Assembly (NCBI RefSeq): GCF_000718985.1
Contig: NZ_JODL01000015.1
Location: 62,001 to 126,000 of the forward strand
DNA length: 64,000 bases
Reading direction: 5' to 3'
Source: Streptomyces megasporus
Lineage (GTDB): Bacteria > Actinomycetota > Actinomycetes > Streptomycetales > Streptomycetaceae
In this document: one piece after another, positions 46,299 to 54,485 of the stretch
Numbering within the stretch: position 1 is the stretch's first letter
Layout of the letters: every line of letters starts with the position of its first letter
Position numbers and translations under genes: made by a program
The notes under the pieces: model-generated
What the model saw: the letters and a program-made list of their open reading frames with translations, nothing else
Told to the model about the DNA's origin: nothing
The model's database searches: none

Positions 46299-46760
46299 AT
46301 GAGCGCAGCCGAAGACGGCCGCAGCGTCGGCCAGTTGGTCGCCGCGGCCACGACCGAGCTGTCCGCGCTGGTCCACGAGGAGATCGCGCTGGCCAAGGCC
46401 GAACTGCGGCAGGACGTCAAGCGCGGCGCGATCGGCAGCGGCGCCGCCGTCGCGGCGGGGGTGCTGCTGCTCTTCTCGCTGCCCGTGTTCAGCTTCGCCG
46501 CCGCGTACGGCATCCACAACCTGGGGATCGGGCTCGCCTGGTCCTTCACCATCGTGGGCGGCGTGTACCTGGTGCTCGCGGCCATCCTCCTGTTGCTGGC
46601 CAAGGCCAAGCTGTCCAAGGTCAAGCCGCCGCGGCGCTCGATCGCCTCGGCCAAGGAGTCGGCGGCCCTGCTGTCGAACGTCAAGCCGCACCCGCGGGCC
46701 GTCCCGAAGGGGAGGACGGCACCCGAGGCCATCGAGCGCATGTCACGCTCTTCCGCATGA
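46299..46760 (+). CDS. Phage-holin-family membrane protein (DUF1469-like)
   Basis: A 153-residue protein. An N-terminal amphipathic part (VGQLVAAATTELSALVHEEIALAKAEL) precedes two membrane spans and a basic tail, the layout of actinobacterial Phage_holin_3_6 proteins (shown in part: LSALVHEEIALAKAEL). These chromosomal proteins are not known to act as holins. GGGAGGAAG upstream of the ATG. It overlaps the next gene by 4 bp (ATGA), so the two are translationally coupled. Confidence 0.85.
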   Translation: MSAAEDGRSVGQLVAAATTELSALVHEEIALAKAELRQDVKRGAIGSGAAVAAGVLLLFSLPVFSFAAAYGIHNLGIGLAWSFTIVGGVYLVLAAILLLLAKAKLSKVKPPRRSIASAKESAALLSNVKPHPRAVPKGRTAPEAIERMSRSSA

Positions 46761-47731
46761 GCGACAAGACGGGCACGACAGGAATGACCGGCACCACACC
46801 CCCCGACCCCTCCTCGTCATCCCCCTCGTCCGTCGTCCGGATGGACGGCCCCTGGACGCACCGGGACGTCGCGGCCAACGGCGCTCGTTTCCACATCGCC
46901 GAGATGGGCGAGGGCCCGCTGGTGCTGCTGCTGCACGGTTTCCCACAGTTCTGGTGGACCTGGCGGCACCAGCTCCCCGCCCTGGCCGAGGCGGGTTACC
47001 GCGCGGTCGCGATGGATCTGCGGGGGGTGGGCGGCAGCGACCGCACCCCCCGGGGGTACGACCCGGCGAACCTCGCGCTCGACGTCACCGGTGTGATCCG
47101 TTCGCTGGGCGAACCGGACGCGGCGCTGGTCGGGCACGACCTGGGCGGCTACCTGGCGTGGACGGCGGCGGTGATGCGTCCGAAGCTGATCCGTCGGCTG
47201 GCCGTGGCCTCGATGCCGCACCCGCGCCGCTGGCGCGCGGCGATGCTGGGCGATCCCCGGCAGACGGCGGCCGGCGCGCACGTCTGGGGTTTCCAGAGCC
47301 CCTTCCTCCCCGAGCGCCGGCTGGTGGCGGACGACGGGGCGCTGGTCGGTCGGTTGCTGCGGGAGTGGTCCGGGCCGCGGCTGCCGGAGGAGGAGGCCGT
47401 CGAGGTCTACCGGCAGGCGATGTGCGTTCCGTCCACCGCGCACTGCTCGATCGAGCCGTACCGCTGGTTGGTCCGGTCGCTGGCGCGGTTGGACGGCTTC
47501 CAGTTCAACCGGCGCATGAAGCGCCCGGTCCGCGTCCCCACCCTCCATCTGCACGGTTCCCTCGACCCGGTGATGCGCACCCGCAGCGCGGCGGGCTCGG
47601 GCGAGTACGTGGAGGCCCCCTACCGCTGGCGTCTCTTCGACGGGCTCGGCCACTTCCCGCACGAGGAGGACCCGAAGGCGTTCACCACGGAACTGATCGA
47701 CTGGCTCAAGGACCCCGAACCGGACCGATGA
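46757..47731 (+). CDS. Alpha/beta hydrolase, epoxide-hydrolase-like
   Basis: A 324-residue protein. HGFPQFWWTWRHQLP holds the oxyanion-hole HG-x-P motif. The nucleophile elbow is VGHDLGGYLAW, with Asp rather than Ser, which favours epoxide hydrolase over esterase. A late acid lies in GSLDPVMRT and the His in GLGHFPHEE. It is coupled to the holin-like gene. In mycobacteria the equivalent neighbour of marP is annotated ephE. Confidence 0.9.
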   Translation: MSDKTGTTGMTGTTPPDPSSSSPSSVVRMDGPWTHRDVAANGARFHIAEMGEGPLVLLLHGFPQFWWTWRHQLPALAEAGYRAVAMDLRGVGGSDRTPRGYDPANLALDVTGVIRSLGEPDAALVGHDLGGYLAWTAAVMRPKLIRRLAVASMPHPRRWRAAMLGDPRQTAAGAHVWGFQSPFLPERRLVADDGALVGRLLREWSGPRLPEEEAVEVYRQAMCVPSTAHCSIEPYRWLVRSLARLDGFQFNRRMKRPVRVPTLHLHGSLDPVMRTRSAAGSGEYVEAPYRWRLFDGLGHFPHEEDPKAFTTELIDWLKDPEPDR

Positions 47732-48047
47732 TATGGGCACGTGTCGCGCGCATAGGCCAATTGACGGACCATTGGGCGATTACCGACCTTGAGGCCCGGG
47801 CAGAGTCCGGGGTATGAGCTGGACGCACGACTACCGTGACGTGTCACGCGACATCAGGGAACAGAGCAGCGCGCGGGGCTCGTCCCCGCATTCCCCGCTG
47901 GATCATCGTGATCCCCGCGATCCCCGACTCGGCATTCCCCACATCCTGCGCCGGCGCGCCCGCTGGGTCGGCGCGCGGCTGCGGCATACCCGCGGCTGAC
48001 GGCCACCGCCCCGCCATCCCGGCGTCCGCCCCGGCGTCGTCTTCGCC
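47732..48047. other. Intergenic stretch with one doubtful small ORF
   Basis: 316 bp between convergent genes. An ATG at 47814 opens a 61-codon frame ending at 47999, with GGGGT but no good ribosome binding site upstream and an Arg/His/Pro-rich product with no recognisable fold. I see no clear hairpin terminator. Confidence 0.35.
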
Positions 48048-49247
48048 TCACATCGCGCAGCCCTGGCTGTCCACCGGACCCTGGGCCGCGCGCCCCTGCC
48101 GGATGTCCGGGAGCACCTCGTCGTTGGTGAGGGCGTACCCGGTGCTGTCGTCCTTCAGGGACTTGGCGAAGATGACGCCGTACACCCTTCCGTCGGGGGT
48201 GAGCAGCGGGCCGCCGGAGTTGCCCTGCCGGACGGTGGTGTGCAGGGAGTAGACGTCGCGTCGCACCGTGCCGCGCTGGTAGATGTCCGGGCCGGTGGCC
48301 TGGATGCGTCCGCGTACCCGCGCGGAGCGGACGTCGAACCCGCCGTTCTCGGGGAAGCCCGCGACGATCGCGTCGTCACCGGTCTCCGCGTCGTCCCGCG
48401 CGAACCGCAGCGCCGGCGCGTCGAGTGACGGCACGTCGAGTACGGCGATGTCGCGCTCCCAGTCGTAGAGGACGACCGTGGCGTTGTGGAGCCGGCCCTC
48501 GCCGCCCACCTGCACGGCCGGCTCGTCGACGCCGCCGACGACGTGCGCGTTGGTCATCACGCGCCCCTCGTCGAAGACGAAACCCGTGCCCTCCAGGGAC
48601 TTGCCGCAACTGGGCGCCGTCCCCGTCACCTTGACGATGGACCGCTTGGCGCGGACCACGGCCGGACTGTCGACGAGCGCCGGGTCCGGGGGGTCCACGG
48701 AGGTGATGGGTTCGTTGGCGAACGGCGAGAAGACCTGCGGGAACCCGTTCTGCGCGAGGACGGAGGTGAAGTCCGCGAACCAGGTGTCGGCGTCGTCCGG
48801 CAGCACTCCGGAGACGCCCTGGAGCACCGTGGAGTCGCGCACCTCGCGGGCGAGGGTGGGCAGGGTGGTGCGGGCCAGCGCCGAACCGATCAGCCAGGCG
48901 ACGAGCAGCATGGCCAGGACGTTCACCAGCGCGCCGCCGGTCGCGTCCAGGGCCCGCGCGGGGGACCAGGTGATGTGGCCGCGGAGCCGGTTGCCCAGGT
49001 GGGTGGTGAAGGCCTGGCCCACCGAGGCGCACACGATCACCACGACCACCGCCGCGACCGCGCCCAGCGTGCCGGGCGACGCCCCGTCGGTCACCTCGTT
49101 CCAGATGATCGGCAGCAGGTGGACCGCGACGAGTCCACCGCCGAGGAACCCGGCCACCGACAGCACGCCCACCACGAAACCCTGGCGGTAGCCGATGATC
49201 GCGAACCACACGGCGGCGAGCAGCAGCAGTACGTCCAGCACGTTCAC
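48048..49247 (-). CDS. MarP-like membrane-anchored serine protease
   Basis: A 399-residue protein. Four N-terminal membrane spans of the CvpA type precede a trypsin-like domain with His in MTNAHVVGG, Asp in DWERDIAVLDV and Ser in VRQGNSGGPLLT. Two Cys (TAPSCGKS and SQGCAM at the end) may form the disulfide known in mycobacterial MarP, an acid-resistance protease. The start is GTG 49247 (VNVLDVLLLL) or 49256. It is 13 bp downstream of the NUDIX gene, so operonic. Confidence 0.9.
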   Translation of the reverse strand: MNVLDVLLLLAAVWFAIIGYRQGFVVGVLSVAGFLGGGLVAVHLLPIIWNEVTDGASPGTLGAVAAVVVVIVCASVGQAFTTHLGNRLRGHITWSPARALDATGGALVNVLAMLLVAWLIGSALARTTLPTLAREVRDSTVLQGVSGVLPDDADTWFADFTSVLAQNGFPQVFSPFANEPITSVDPPDPALVDSPAVVRAKRSIVKVTGTAPSCGKSLEGTGFVFDEGRVMTNAHVVGGVDEPAVQVGGEGRLHNATVVLYDWERDIAVLDVPSLDAPALRFARDDAETGDDAIVAGFPENGGFDVRSARVRGRIQATGPDIYQRGTVRRDVYSLHTTVRQGNSGGPLLTPDGRVYGVIFAKSLKDDSTGYALTNDEVLPDIRQGRAAQGPVDSQGCAM

Positions 49248-49260
49248 GTCGCTCACCGTC

Positions 49261-50040
49261 TCATGCGTGCCGGTCGAGGGGGACGTGCCTCTCGGTGTCC
49301 CACGGTCTTTCCCAACCGGAGAAGTGCAGCACCCTGTCGATGATCCCGGCCGTGAAGCCCCACACCAGGGCTCCGCGCGCGAAGAAGCACGGGCCTCGGT
49401 AGCCACTGGGGTGCACCACGGTGGCGCGGTTCGCCGGATCGGTGAGGTCGGCCACCGGCACGGTGAACACCCGGGCCGTTTCGGCCGGGTCCACCGGCGC
49501 CACCGGACTCGGCTCCTTCCACCACCCCAGCACGGGCGTGACGACGAAGTCGCTCACCGGGATGTAGACGCGCGGCAGCCGGGCGAAGATCTGCACCCCG
49601 GACGGGTCGAGCCCGGTCTCCTCCTCCGCCTCCCGCAGCGCGGCCCGCAGCGGCCCCTCGCCCTCCGGGTCCCCGTCCTCCGGGTCGAGGGAGCCACCGG
49701 GGAAGCAGGGCTGTCCGGCGTGGGAGCGCAGGCTGGACGCCCGTTCGGTCAGCAGCAGCTCGGGCCGGGGCTCACCGCCCTCCGTGCCGTCCTCCCGGCG
49801 GTTTCCGTCCCCGAAGAGCACCAGGACGGCCGACTGCCGCCCGCCCTCCTTGGGCGGCAGGAAGCGGCTGAGCTGCCGTGCCCGCACCGTCGCGGCGGCC
49901 TCGGCGACCGGGCGGAGCCAGTCGGGCAGCCCCTGGTCGGTGACGGTGACGGGCCCGGTGGCGGATCCGGTGACAGACCCGGTGGCGGATCCGGTGACAG
50001 AGCGGCCGGGCGCCTCGTGTACGTGGTGGACGTGACTCAT
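49261..50040 (-). CDS. NUDIX hydrolase, CoA pyrophosphatase type
   Basis: A 259-residue protein. The Nudix box is GGSLDPEDGD...LREAEEETGL, preceded by FPGG as in CoA diphosphatases. Residues 14-34 are a low-complexity repeat (SVTGSATG units) encoded by an almost exact 24-bp tandem repeat near 49955-50003. The ATG follows GTGAGG, only 5 bp after the nth stop. Confidence 0.88.
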   Translation of the reverse strand: MSHVHHVHEAPGRSVTGSATGSVTGSATGPVTVTDQGLPDWLRPVAEAAATVRARQLSRFLPPKEGGRQSAVLVLFGDGNRREDGTEGGEPRPELLLTERASSLRSHAGQPCFPGGSLDPEDGDPEGEGPLRAALREAEEETGLDPSGVQIFARLPRVYIPVSDFVVTPVLGWWKEPSPVAPVDPAETARVFTVPVADLTDPANRATVVHPSGYRGPCFFARGALVWGFTAGIIDRVLHFSGWERPWDTERHVPLDRHA

Positions 50041-50045
50041 GAGCC

Positions 50046-50915
50046 TCACCCCGCGCCCAGCGGCGGCGCGGGCTGCCCCGGGTAGTCCGCCGGTGGCTTG
50101 AGTCGTTGGCCGGGCAGGCCGCCCATCTCGTACTTCAGCAGTTTCCTCGCCTTCTCCGGGTCCGTCTCGCCCTCCCCGTAAGAGGGGCACAACCAGGCGA
50201 TCGGACAGGCCCCGCACGCGGGCTTGCGGGAGTGGCAGATGCGGCGGCCGTGGAAGATCACCCGGTGCGAGAACATCGTCCACTCGCTCTTGGGGATGAT
50301 CTCGGCGATCTCGGCCTCGACCTTCTCCGGGTCCGTCTGTTCGGTCAGCTTCCAGCGGCGCACCAGCCGCCCGAAGTGCGTGTCCACGGTGATGCCGGGC
50401 CTGCCGAATGCGTTGCCCAACACCACGTGGGCCGTCTTGCGTCCGACGCCGGGCAGGGAGACCAGGGCCTCCAGGCTGTCGGGCACCTCTCCGTCGAAAC
50501 GGTCGCGCAGGGCCGCGGAGAGCCCGAGCAGCGACTTGGCCTTGTTGCGGAAGAACCCGGTGGGGCGGATCAGTTCCTCCAGCCGCTCGGGATCGGCCGC
50601 GGCCATCTCCTCGGGGGTGGGATAGGCGGCGAAGAGGGCGGGGGTGGTCTGGTTGACCCGCAGGTCGGTGGTCTGGGCGGAGAGCACGGTGGCCACCAGG
50701 AGCTGGAACGGGTTCTCGAAGTCCAGCTCGGGGTGGGCGTAGTAGTACACCTCGGCCAGCTCGCGGTTGATGCGCCGGGCACGGCGCACCATGGCGAGCC
50801 GGGACTCCGGCTTGCCTCCGCTCGCCGCTCTCGTCGCTCTCGCCGCCGCGACTCGTTTGGCGGGCTTCTGTTCGCCCAGAGCGGAATCACGGGAAGAGCC
50901 ACGGGACACCGTCAC
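50046..50915 (-). CDS. nth: Endonuclease III
   Basis: A 289-residue base-excision repair glycosylase/AP lyase. The helix-hairpin-helix motif [16 protein letters not shown] holds the catalytic Lys, and the catalytic Asp is in [10 protein letters not shown]. The C-terminal [4Fe-4S] ligands are spaced C-x6-C-x2-C-x5-C ([17 protein letters not shown]). The first 45 residues are an Arg/Ala-rich extension usual in Streptomyces. GTG 50915 after AAGGGGG is the preferred start; 50909 is possible. Confidence 0.96.
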   Translation of the reverse strand: MTVSRGSSRDSALGEQKPAKRVAAARATRAASGGKPESRLAMVRRARRINRELAEVYYYAHPELDFENPFQLLVATVLSAQTTDLRVNQTTPALFAAYPTPEEMAAADPERLEELIRPTGFFRNKAKSLLGLSAALRDRFDGEVPDSLEALVSLPGVGRKTAHVVLGNAFGRPGITVDTHFGRLVRRWKLTEQTDPEKVEAEIAEIIPKSEWTMFSHRVIFHGRRICHSRKPACGACPIAWLCPSYGEGETDPEKARKLLKYEMGGLPGQRLKPPADYPGQPAPPLGAG

Positions 50916-51063
50916 CCGTACGCCCCCTTTCCATCCGGTCTCACCGGGGTGTTGGCCACCCGGCCAGCGTACGGGGGAGCAACGACATCCGCCCCGCTCA
51001 CCGCCGATTCGGGGGCCCAATCGGCCCCCTGACGCCTCCGCCCGGCCCCGGGTACGTCAAACT

Positions 51064-51079
51064 TGTGATTGATCGCACT
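51064..51079. promoter_or_regulatory. Candidate Crp binding site upstream of crp
   Basis: TGTGATTGATCGCACT, 63-78 bp before the crp start. It matches the TGTGA-N6-TCACA pattern with two mismatches in the second half. Confidence 0.55.
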
Positions 51080-51141
51080 GTTTTACCGTCCGGCATCATG
51101 GGGGCGACAGTCCCGTGGGCAGGTCGACAAGGAGAGAACTC

Positions 51142-51816
51142 GTGGACGACGTTCTGCGGCGCGCCCCGCTTTTCGCTGCGCTTGACGACGAGCAGGCTGC
51201 CGAGCTGCGTGCCTCCATGACGGAGGTGACCCTCGCCCGGGGCGAGGCCCTCTTCCACGAGGGCGAGCCCGGCGACCGGCTCTACGTGGTGATCGAGGGC
51301 AAGGTCAAGCTCCACCGGGCCTCCCCCGACGGCCGCGAGAACATGCTGGCCGTCCTCGGCCCCGGCGAGCTGATCGGCGAGCTGTCCCTGTTCGACCCGG
51401 GCCCGCGCACCGCCACGGCCACGGCGCTGACCGAGGTCAAGCTGCTCGGCCTGGGCCACGGCGACCTCCAGCCCTGGCTCAACGCCCGCCCCGAGGTCGC
51501 CACCGCGCTGCTGCGCGCCGTCGCCCGACGCCTGCGCCGCACCAACGACTCGATGTCCGACCTGGTCTTCTCCGACGTCCCCGGCCGCGTCGCCAAGGCG
51601 CTGCTGGACCTGTCGCGCCGGTTCGGCGTGCAGTCGGAGGAGGGCATCCACGTGGTGCACGACCTCACCCAGGAGGAGCTGGCCCAGCTCGTCGGCGCCT
51701 CCCGCGAGACGGTCAACAAGGCGCTCGCCGACTTCGCCAGCCGCGGCTGGCTCCGGCTGGAGGCCCGCGCGGTCATCCTGCTGGACGTGGAGCGCCTGGC
51801 CAAGCGCTCCCGCTGA
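51142..51816 (+). CDS. crp: Cyclic-AMP receptor protein Crp
   Basis: A 224-residue regulator, the usual length. The cyclic-nucleotide domain has GELIGELSLFDPGPRTATATA, with Glu and Arg contacting cAMP (shown in part: GELSLFDPGPRTATA). The winged helix carries LTQEELAQLVGASRETVNKAL. In Streptomyces Crp controls germination and antibiotic production. GTG start after AAGGAGAG. Confidence 0.96.
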   Translation: MDDVLRRAPLFAALDDEQAAELRASMTEVTLARGEALFHEGEPGDRLYVVIEGKVKLHRASPDGRENMLAVLGPGELIGELSLFDPGPRTATATALTEVKLLGLGHGDLQPWLNARPEVATALLRAVARRLRRTNDSMSDLVFSDVPGRVAKALLDLSRRFGVQSEEGIHVVHDLTQEELAQLVGASRETVNKALADFASRGWLRLEARAVILLDVERLAKRSR

Positions 51817-51895
51817 GTCCCCTTCCCCGGCGGCCGCGTCCCCCGCCGCGGCCGGTACCGGAGCACGGCCCGCGCCGTCCCACACCGCGCCGGCG

Positions 51896-52726
51896 TCACA
51901 CCAGGCCGTGCTCCTCCAGGTACTCCAACTGCGCCCGCACCGACAGCTCGGCGGCGGGCCAGAGCGTGCGGTCCACGTCCGCGTAGACGTGCGCCACCAC
52001 CTCCGAGGCCGTGCGGTGACCGTTCTCGACGGCCGTCTCCACCTGCGCGAGCCGCTTGGCGCGGTGCGCCAGGTAGTACTCGACGGCCCCCTGCGCGTCG
52101 TCCAGCACCGGCCCGTGGCCCGGCAGCACCGTGTGCACGCCGTCGTCCACGGTCAGTGAGCGCAGCCGCCGCAGCGAGTCCAGGTAGTCGCCCAGCCGGC
52201 CGTCGGGGTGGGCCACCATCGTCGTGCCGCGCCCCAGGATCGTGTCGCCGGTGAGCACCGCGGCGTCGGCGGGCAGGTGGAAGCTGAGCGAGTCCGCGGT
52301 GTGCCCCGGGGTCGGCACCACCCGCAGTTCCAGGCCGCCGGTGGTGATCACGTCCCCGGCCGTCAGGCCCTCGTCGCCCAGCCGCAGCGCCGGATCGAGC
52401 GCGCGGACGGCCGTCCCCGTCAGCTCGGCGAAGCGGGCGGCGCCCTCGGCGTGGTCCGCGTGGCCGTGGGTCAGAAGCGTCAGCGCCACCCTCCTGCCCG
52501 TCCGCTCCACGGTGGCGATCACCTTGCGCAGGTGCCCCTCGTCCAGCGGTCCGGGGTCGATGACCACCGCCAGGGACGAGTCCGGCTCGGCGACGATCCA
52601 GGTGTTGGTGCCGTCCAGCGTCATCGGCGAGGGGTTCGGGGCGAGCACGCACACCGCGCGGGTGGTGCCCGTGCCGTCGATCACGCCGCCGCGCGGCTGT
52701 CCGGGGAGTGCCGCCGCGTCCGTCAT
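51896..52726 (-). CDS. Metallo-beta-lactamase-fold hydrolase
   Basis: A 276-residue enzyme. The metal motif is LLTHGHADHAEG, followed by TPGHTADS, LTGDTILGRG and the C-terminal PGHGPV. A C-terminal winged-helix-like segment follows, as in LACTB2-type nucleases and related hydrolases. The start ATG overlaps the stop of the NUDIX gene upstream by 4 bp. In mycobacteria an MBL gene is also next to crp. Confidence 0.88.
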   Translation of the reverse strand: MTDAAALPGQPRGGVIDGTGTTRAVCVLAPNPSPMTLDGTNTWIVAEPDSSLAVVIDPGPLDEGHLRKVIATVERTGRRVALTLLTHGHADHAEGAARFAELTGTAVRALDPALRLGDEGLTAGDVITTGGLELRVVPTPGHTADSLSFHLPADAAVLTGDTILGRGTTMVAHPDGRLGDYLDSLRRLRSLTVDDGVHTVLPGHGPVLDDAQGAVEYYLAHRAKRLAQVETAVENGHRTASEVVAHVYADVDRTLWPAAELSVRAQLEYLEEHGLV

Positions 52727-53727
52727 GCCGTCTCTCCCCCGCCTCCGCCCGCGGACGTCCGTCCTGTGGGCACGTGTTTGGTGAACTCCTCGTGGCCCGG
52801 CCAGCTCAGCACCACCCGCGACCCGCCGGCGCCGTCCTCCTCCAGTCTGGCCCTGGCCAGCACCGGCGTCAGGTCCCGCTCCCCGGCGGCGGCGAGCACC
52901 GCGGCGGCGTCGGGGTACGGCCGGATCTGCCGCAGGGTGGCGATGGTCGGCGGCATCATCGTCAACTCGCCCCGGTCGTAGCCGGCGGCCGCGTCCGCCG
53001 GACGGATCCACACCGTGCGGTCGGCCTCGGTGGAGGCGTTGCGGGTGCGCTGCCCCTCGGGCAGGGCGGCGACGAAGAACCAGGTGTCGTAGCGGCGCGC
53101 CTCGAACTCCGGGGTGATCCAACGCGCCCAGGCGCCCAGCAGGTCGCTGCGGAGCACCAGCTCGCGGCGGGCGAGGAAGTCGGCGAAGGACAGCTCGCGC
53201 GCGACGAGCGCCGCCCGGTCCGCCTCCCAGTCCTCGCCCGTGGTGTCGGCGACGACCGTCTCCGGGTCCGGGCCCGCCAACAGGACGCCCGCTTCTTCGA
53301 AGGTCTCGCGCACGGCCGCGCACACCACCGCCTGCGCGACCTTCTCGGCCACCCCGAGCCGGCGCGCCCACTCCTCGCGCGACGGGCCGGCCCAGGCCAG
53401 GGCGTGCCGGTCGCTCTCGTCACGCGGGTCGACGCCGCCGCCCGGATAGGCGTAGGCGCCCCCGGCGAAGGCCATGGAGGCGCGACGGCGCAGCATGTGG
53501 ACGACCGGGCCACCGTCGTCGGTGTCCCGCAGCAGCATCACGGTCGCCGCCCGGCGCGGCTCCACGGGGGTGAGCCGCCCTTCGGTCAGGGCCCGGATGC
53601 GGTCGGGCCACTCGGGCGGGTACCACTGGCCGTCCCCGGCCGGGGACGGCTGTGACTGCTGTGACGGCTGTTCTGGGTGAGGCGGTTGTGACGACGGAGG
53701 CGCGGAAGGCGACGGCGTTGACGGCAT
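52723..53727 (-). CDS. NUDIX hydrolase, NUDT7/19-like
   Basis: A 334-residue protein. The Nudix region is split by an insert: YPGGGVDP, then about 40 residues, then CAAVRETFEEAGVLL. This split arrangement is seen in NUDT19-like and many actinobacterial proteins. The N-terminal 30 residues are Pro/Ser/Gln-rich. ATG 53727 has no clear ribosome binding site. It forms an operon with RidA upstream and MBL downstream. Confidence 0.85.
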   Translation of the reverse strand: MPSTPSPSAPPSSQPPHPEQPSQQSQPSPAGDGQWYPPEWPDRIRALTEGRLTPVEPRRAATVMLLRDTDDGGPVVHMLRRRASMAFAGGAYAYPGGGVDPRDESDRHALAWAGPSREEWARRLGVAEKVAQAVVCAAVRETFEEAGVLLAGPDPETVVADTTGEDWEADRAALVARELSFADFLARRELVLRSDLLGAWARWITPEFEARRYDTWFFVAALPEGQRTRNASTEADRTVWIRPADAAAGYDRGELTMMPPTIATLRQIRPYPDAAAVLAAAGERDLTPVLARARLEEDGAGGSRVVLSWPGHEEFTKHVPTGRTSAGGGGGETA

Positions 53728-53750
53728 GGCCGGATCGTACGACCGCGAGC

Positions 53751-53783
53751 GGGGATGTTCGAGGGGTGCTCTCGAACATCCCC
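53751..53783. promoter_or_regulatory. Inverted repeat between ridA and NUDIX genes
   Basis: 13-bp perfect inverted repeat GGGGATGTTCGAG/CTCGAACATCCCC with a 7-nt loop, followed by two further GAAC-containing direct half-sites to 53802. It could act as an attenuator or a regulator site. Confidence 0.5.
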
Positions 53784-53850
53784 GCGAACACCCCCGAACA
53801 TCACGGCCCGAGGTCACGGTCCCGACGCCGCACCCGGCCCGTCCGTCCGC

Positions 53851-54318
53851 TCAGTCCGCCAGCTCGACCAGGACCTCGAGCTCGACCGGCGCGTCGAGCG
53901 GCAGCACCGCGACGCCCACCGCGCTGCGGGAGTGCACGCCCTTGTCGCCGAGGACCTCGCCGAACAGCTCGCTGGCACCGTTGATCACACCGGGCTGGCC
54001 GGTGAAGTCCGGAGCGGAGGCGACGAAGCCGGTGACCTTGACGATCCGGGTGATCCGATCCAGGTCGCCGACGACGGACTTCACCGCCGCCAGGGCGTTC
54101 AGCGCGCAGACCTCGGCCAGCCTCCTGGCCTCCTCGGGCGTCACCTCGGCGCCGACCTTGCCGGTCACCGGCAGCTTGCCGTCGACCAGCGGAAGCTGCC
54201 CGGAGGTCTGCGCGTAGGAGCCGGTGAGCACCGCCGGCACGTACGCGGCCAGCGGGGCCGCCACCTCCGGCAGGGTCAGCCCCAACTCGTCCAGACGTGC
54301 CTCGACGGCTCCGCTCAC
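53851..54318 (-). CDS. RidA/YjgF-family protein
   Basis: A 155-residue RidA-like protein: TSGQLPLVDGKLPVTGKVGAEV, CALNALAAVKSVVGDLDRI and SRSAVGVAVLPLDAPVELEVLVEL are visible in the right order (given in part: CALNALAAVKSVV). RidA enzymes hydrolyse reactive enamine/imine intermediates, but the catalytic Arg of the canonical subfamily is not obvious. The GTG start overlaps the DUF4177 stop by 4 bp. Confidence 0.87.
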   Translation of the reverse strand: MSGAVEARLDELGLTLPEVAAPLAAYVPAVLTGSYAQTSGQLPLVDGKLPVTGKVGAEVTPEEARRLAEVCALNALAAVKSVVGDLDRITRIVKVTGFVASAPDFTGQPGVINGASELFGEVLGDKGVHSRSAVGVAVLPLDAPVELEVLVELAD

Positions 54319-54485
54319 TGCTTCTCCCGCTTGAGGTACGCCACGAGCTGTTCGGGGTTCGGGCCCGGCACGACCTGGACGAGTTCCCAGCCGTCCTCGC
54401 CCCAGGTGTCCAGGATCTGCTTGGTCGCGTGCACGAGCAGCGGCACGGTCGCGTATTCCCATTTACGGTGGCATGATGTCGCCAT
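54315..54485 (-). CDS. DUF4177 protein with 5' end rewritten by element insertion
   Basis: From ATG 54485 the product is MATSCHRKWEYATVPLLV..., 56 residues. The body KWEYATVPLLV to YLKREKQ is the small DUF4177 family that, from memory, begins MTKWEY in Streptomyces. The first codons here come from element DNA, so the native start and promoter have been lost. The ATG shares two bases, on opposite strands, with the integrase ATG. An in-frame ATG at 54512 lies inside int. Expression of this gene and of the coupled ridA would now depend on element sequence. Confidence 0.7.
   Translation of the reverse strand: MATSCHRKWEYATVPLLVHATKQILDTWGEDGWELVQVVPGPNPEQLVAYLKREKQ
54445..54485. other. Probable attL junction of the mobile element
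   Basis: The DUF4177 coding sequence stops matching its family at codons 2-3 (around 54463-54468), directly in front of the integrase gene, where phiC31-like elements carry attP. The 2-bp crossover cannot be fixed without attR, which lies outside the window. Confidence 0.6.

Noticed and set aside
47814..47999. 61-codon plus-strand ORF
   Set aside because: No convincing ribosome binding site or protein features; mentioned only under the intergenic entry.
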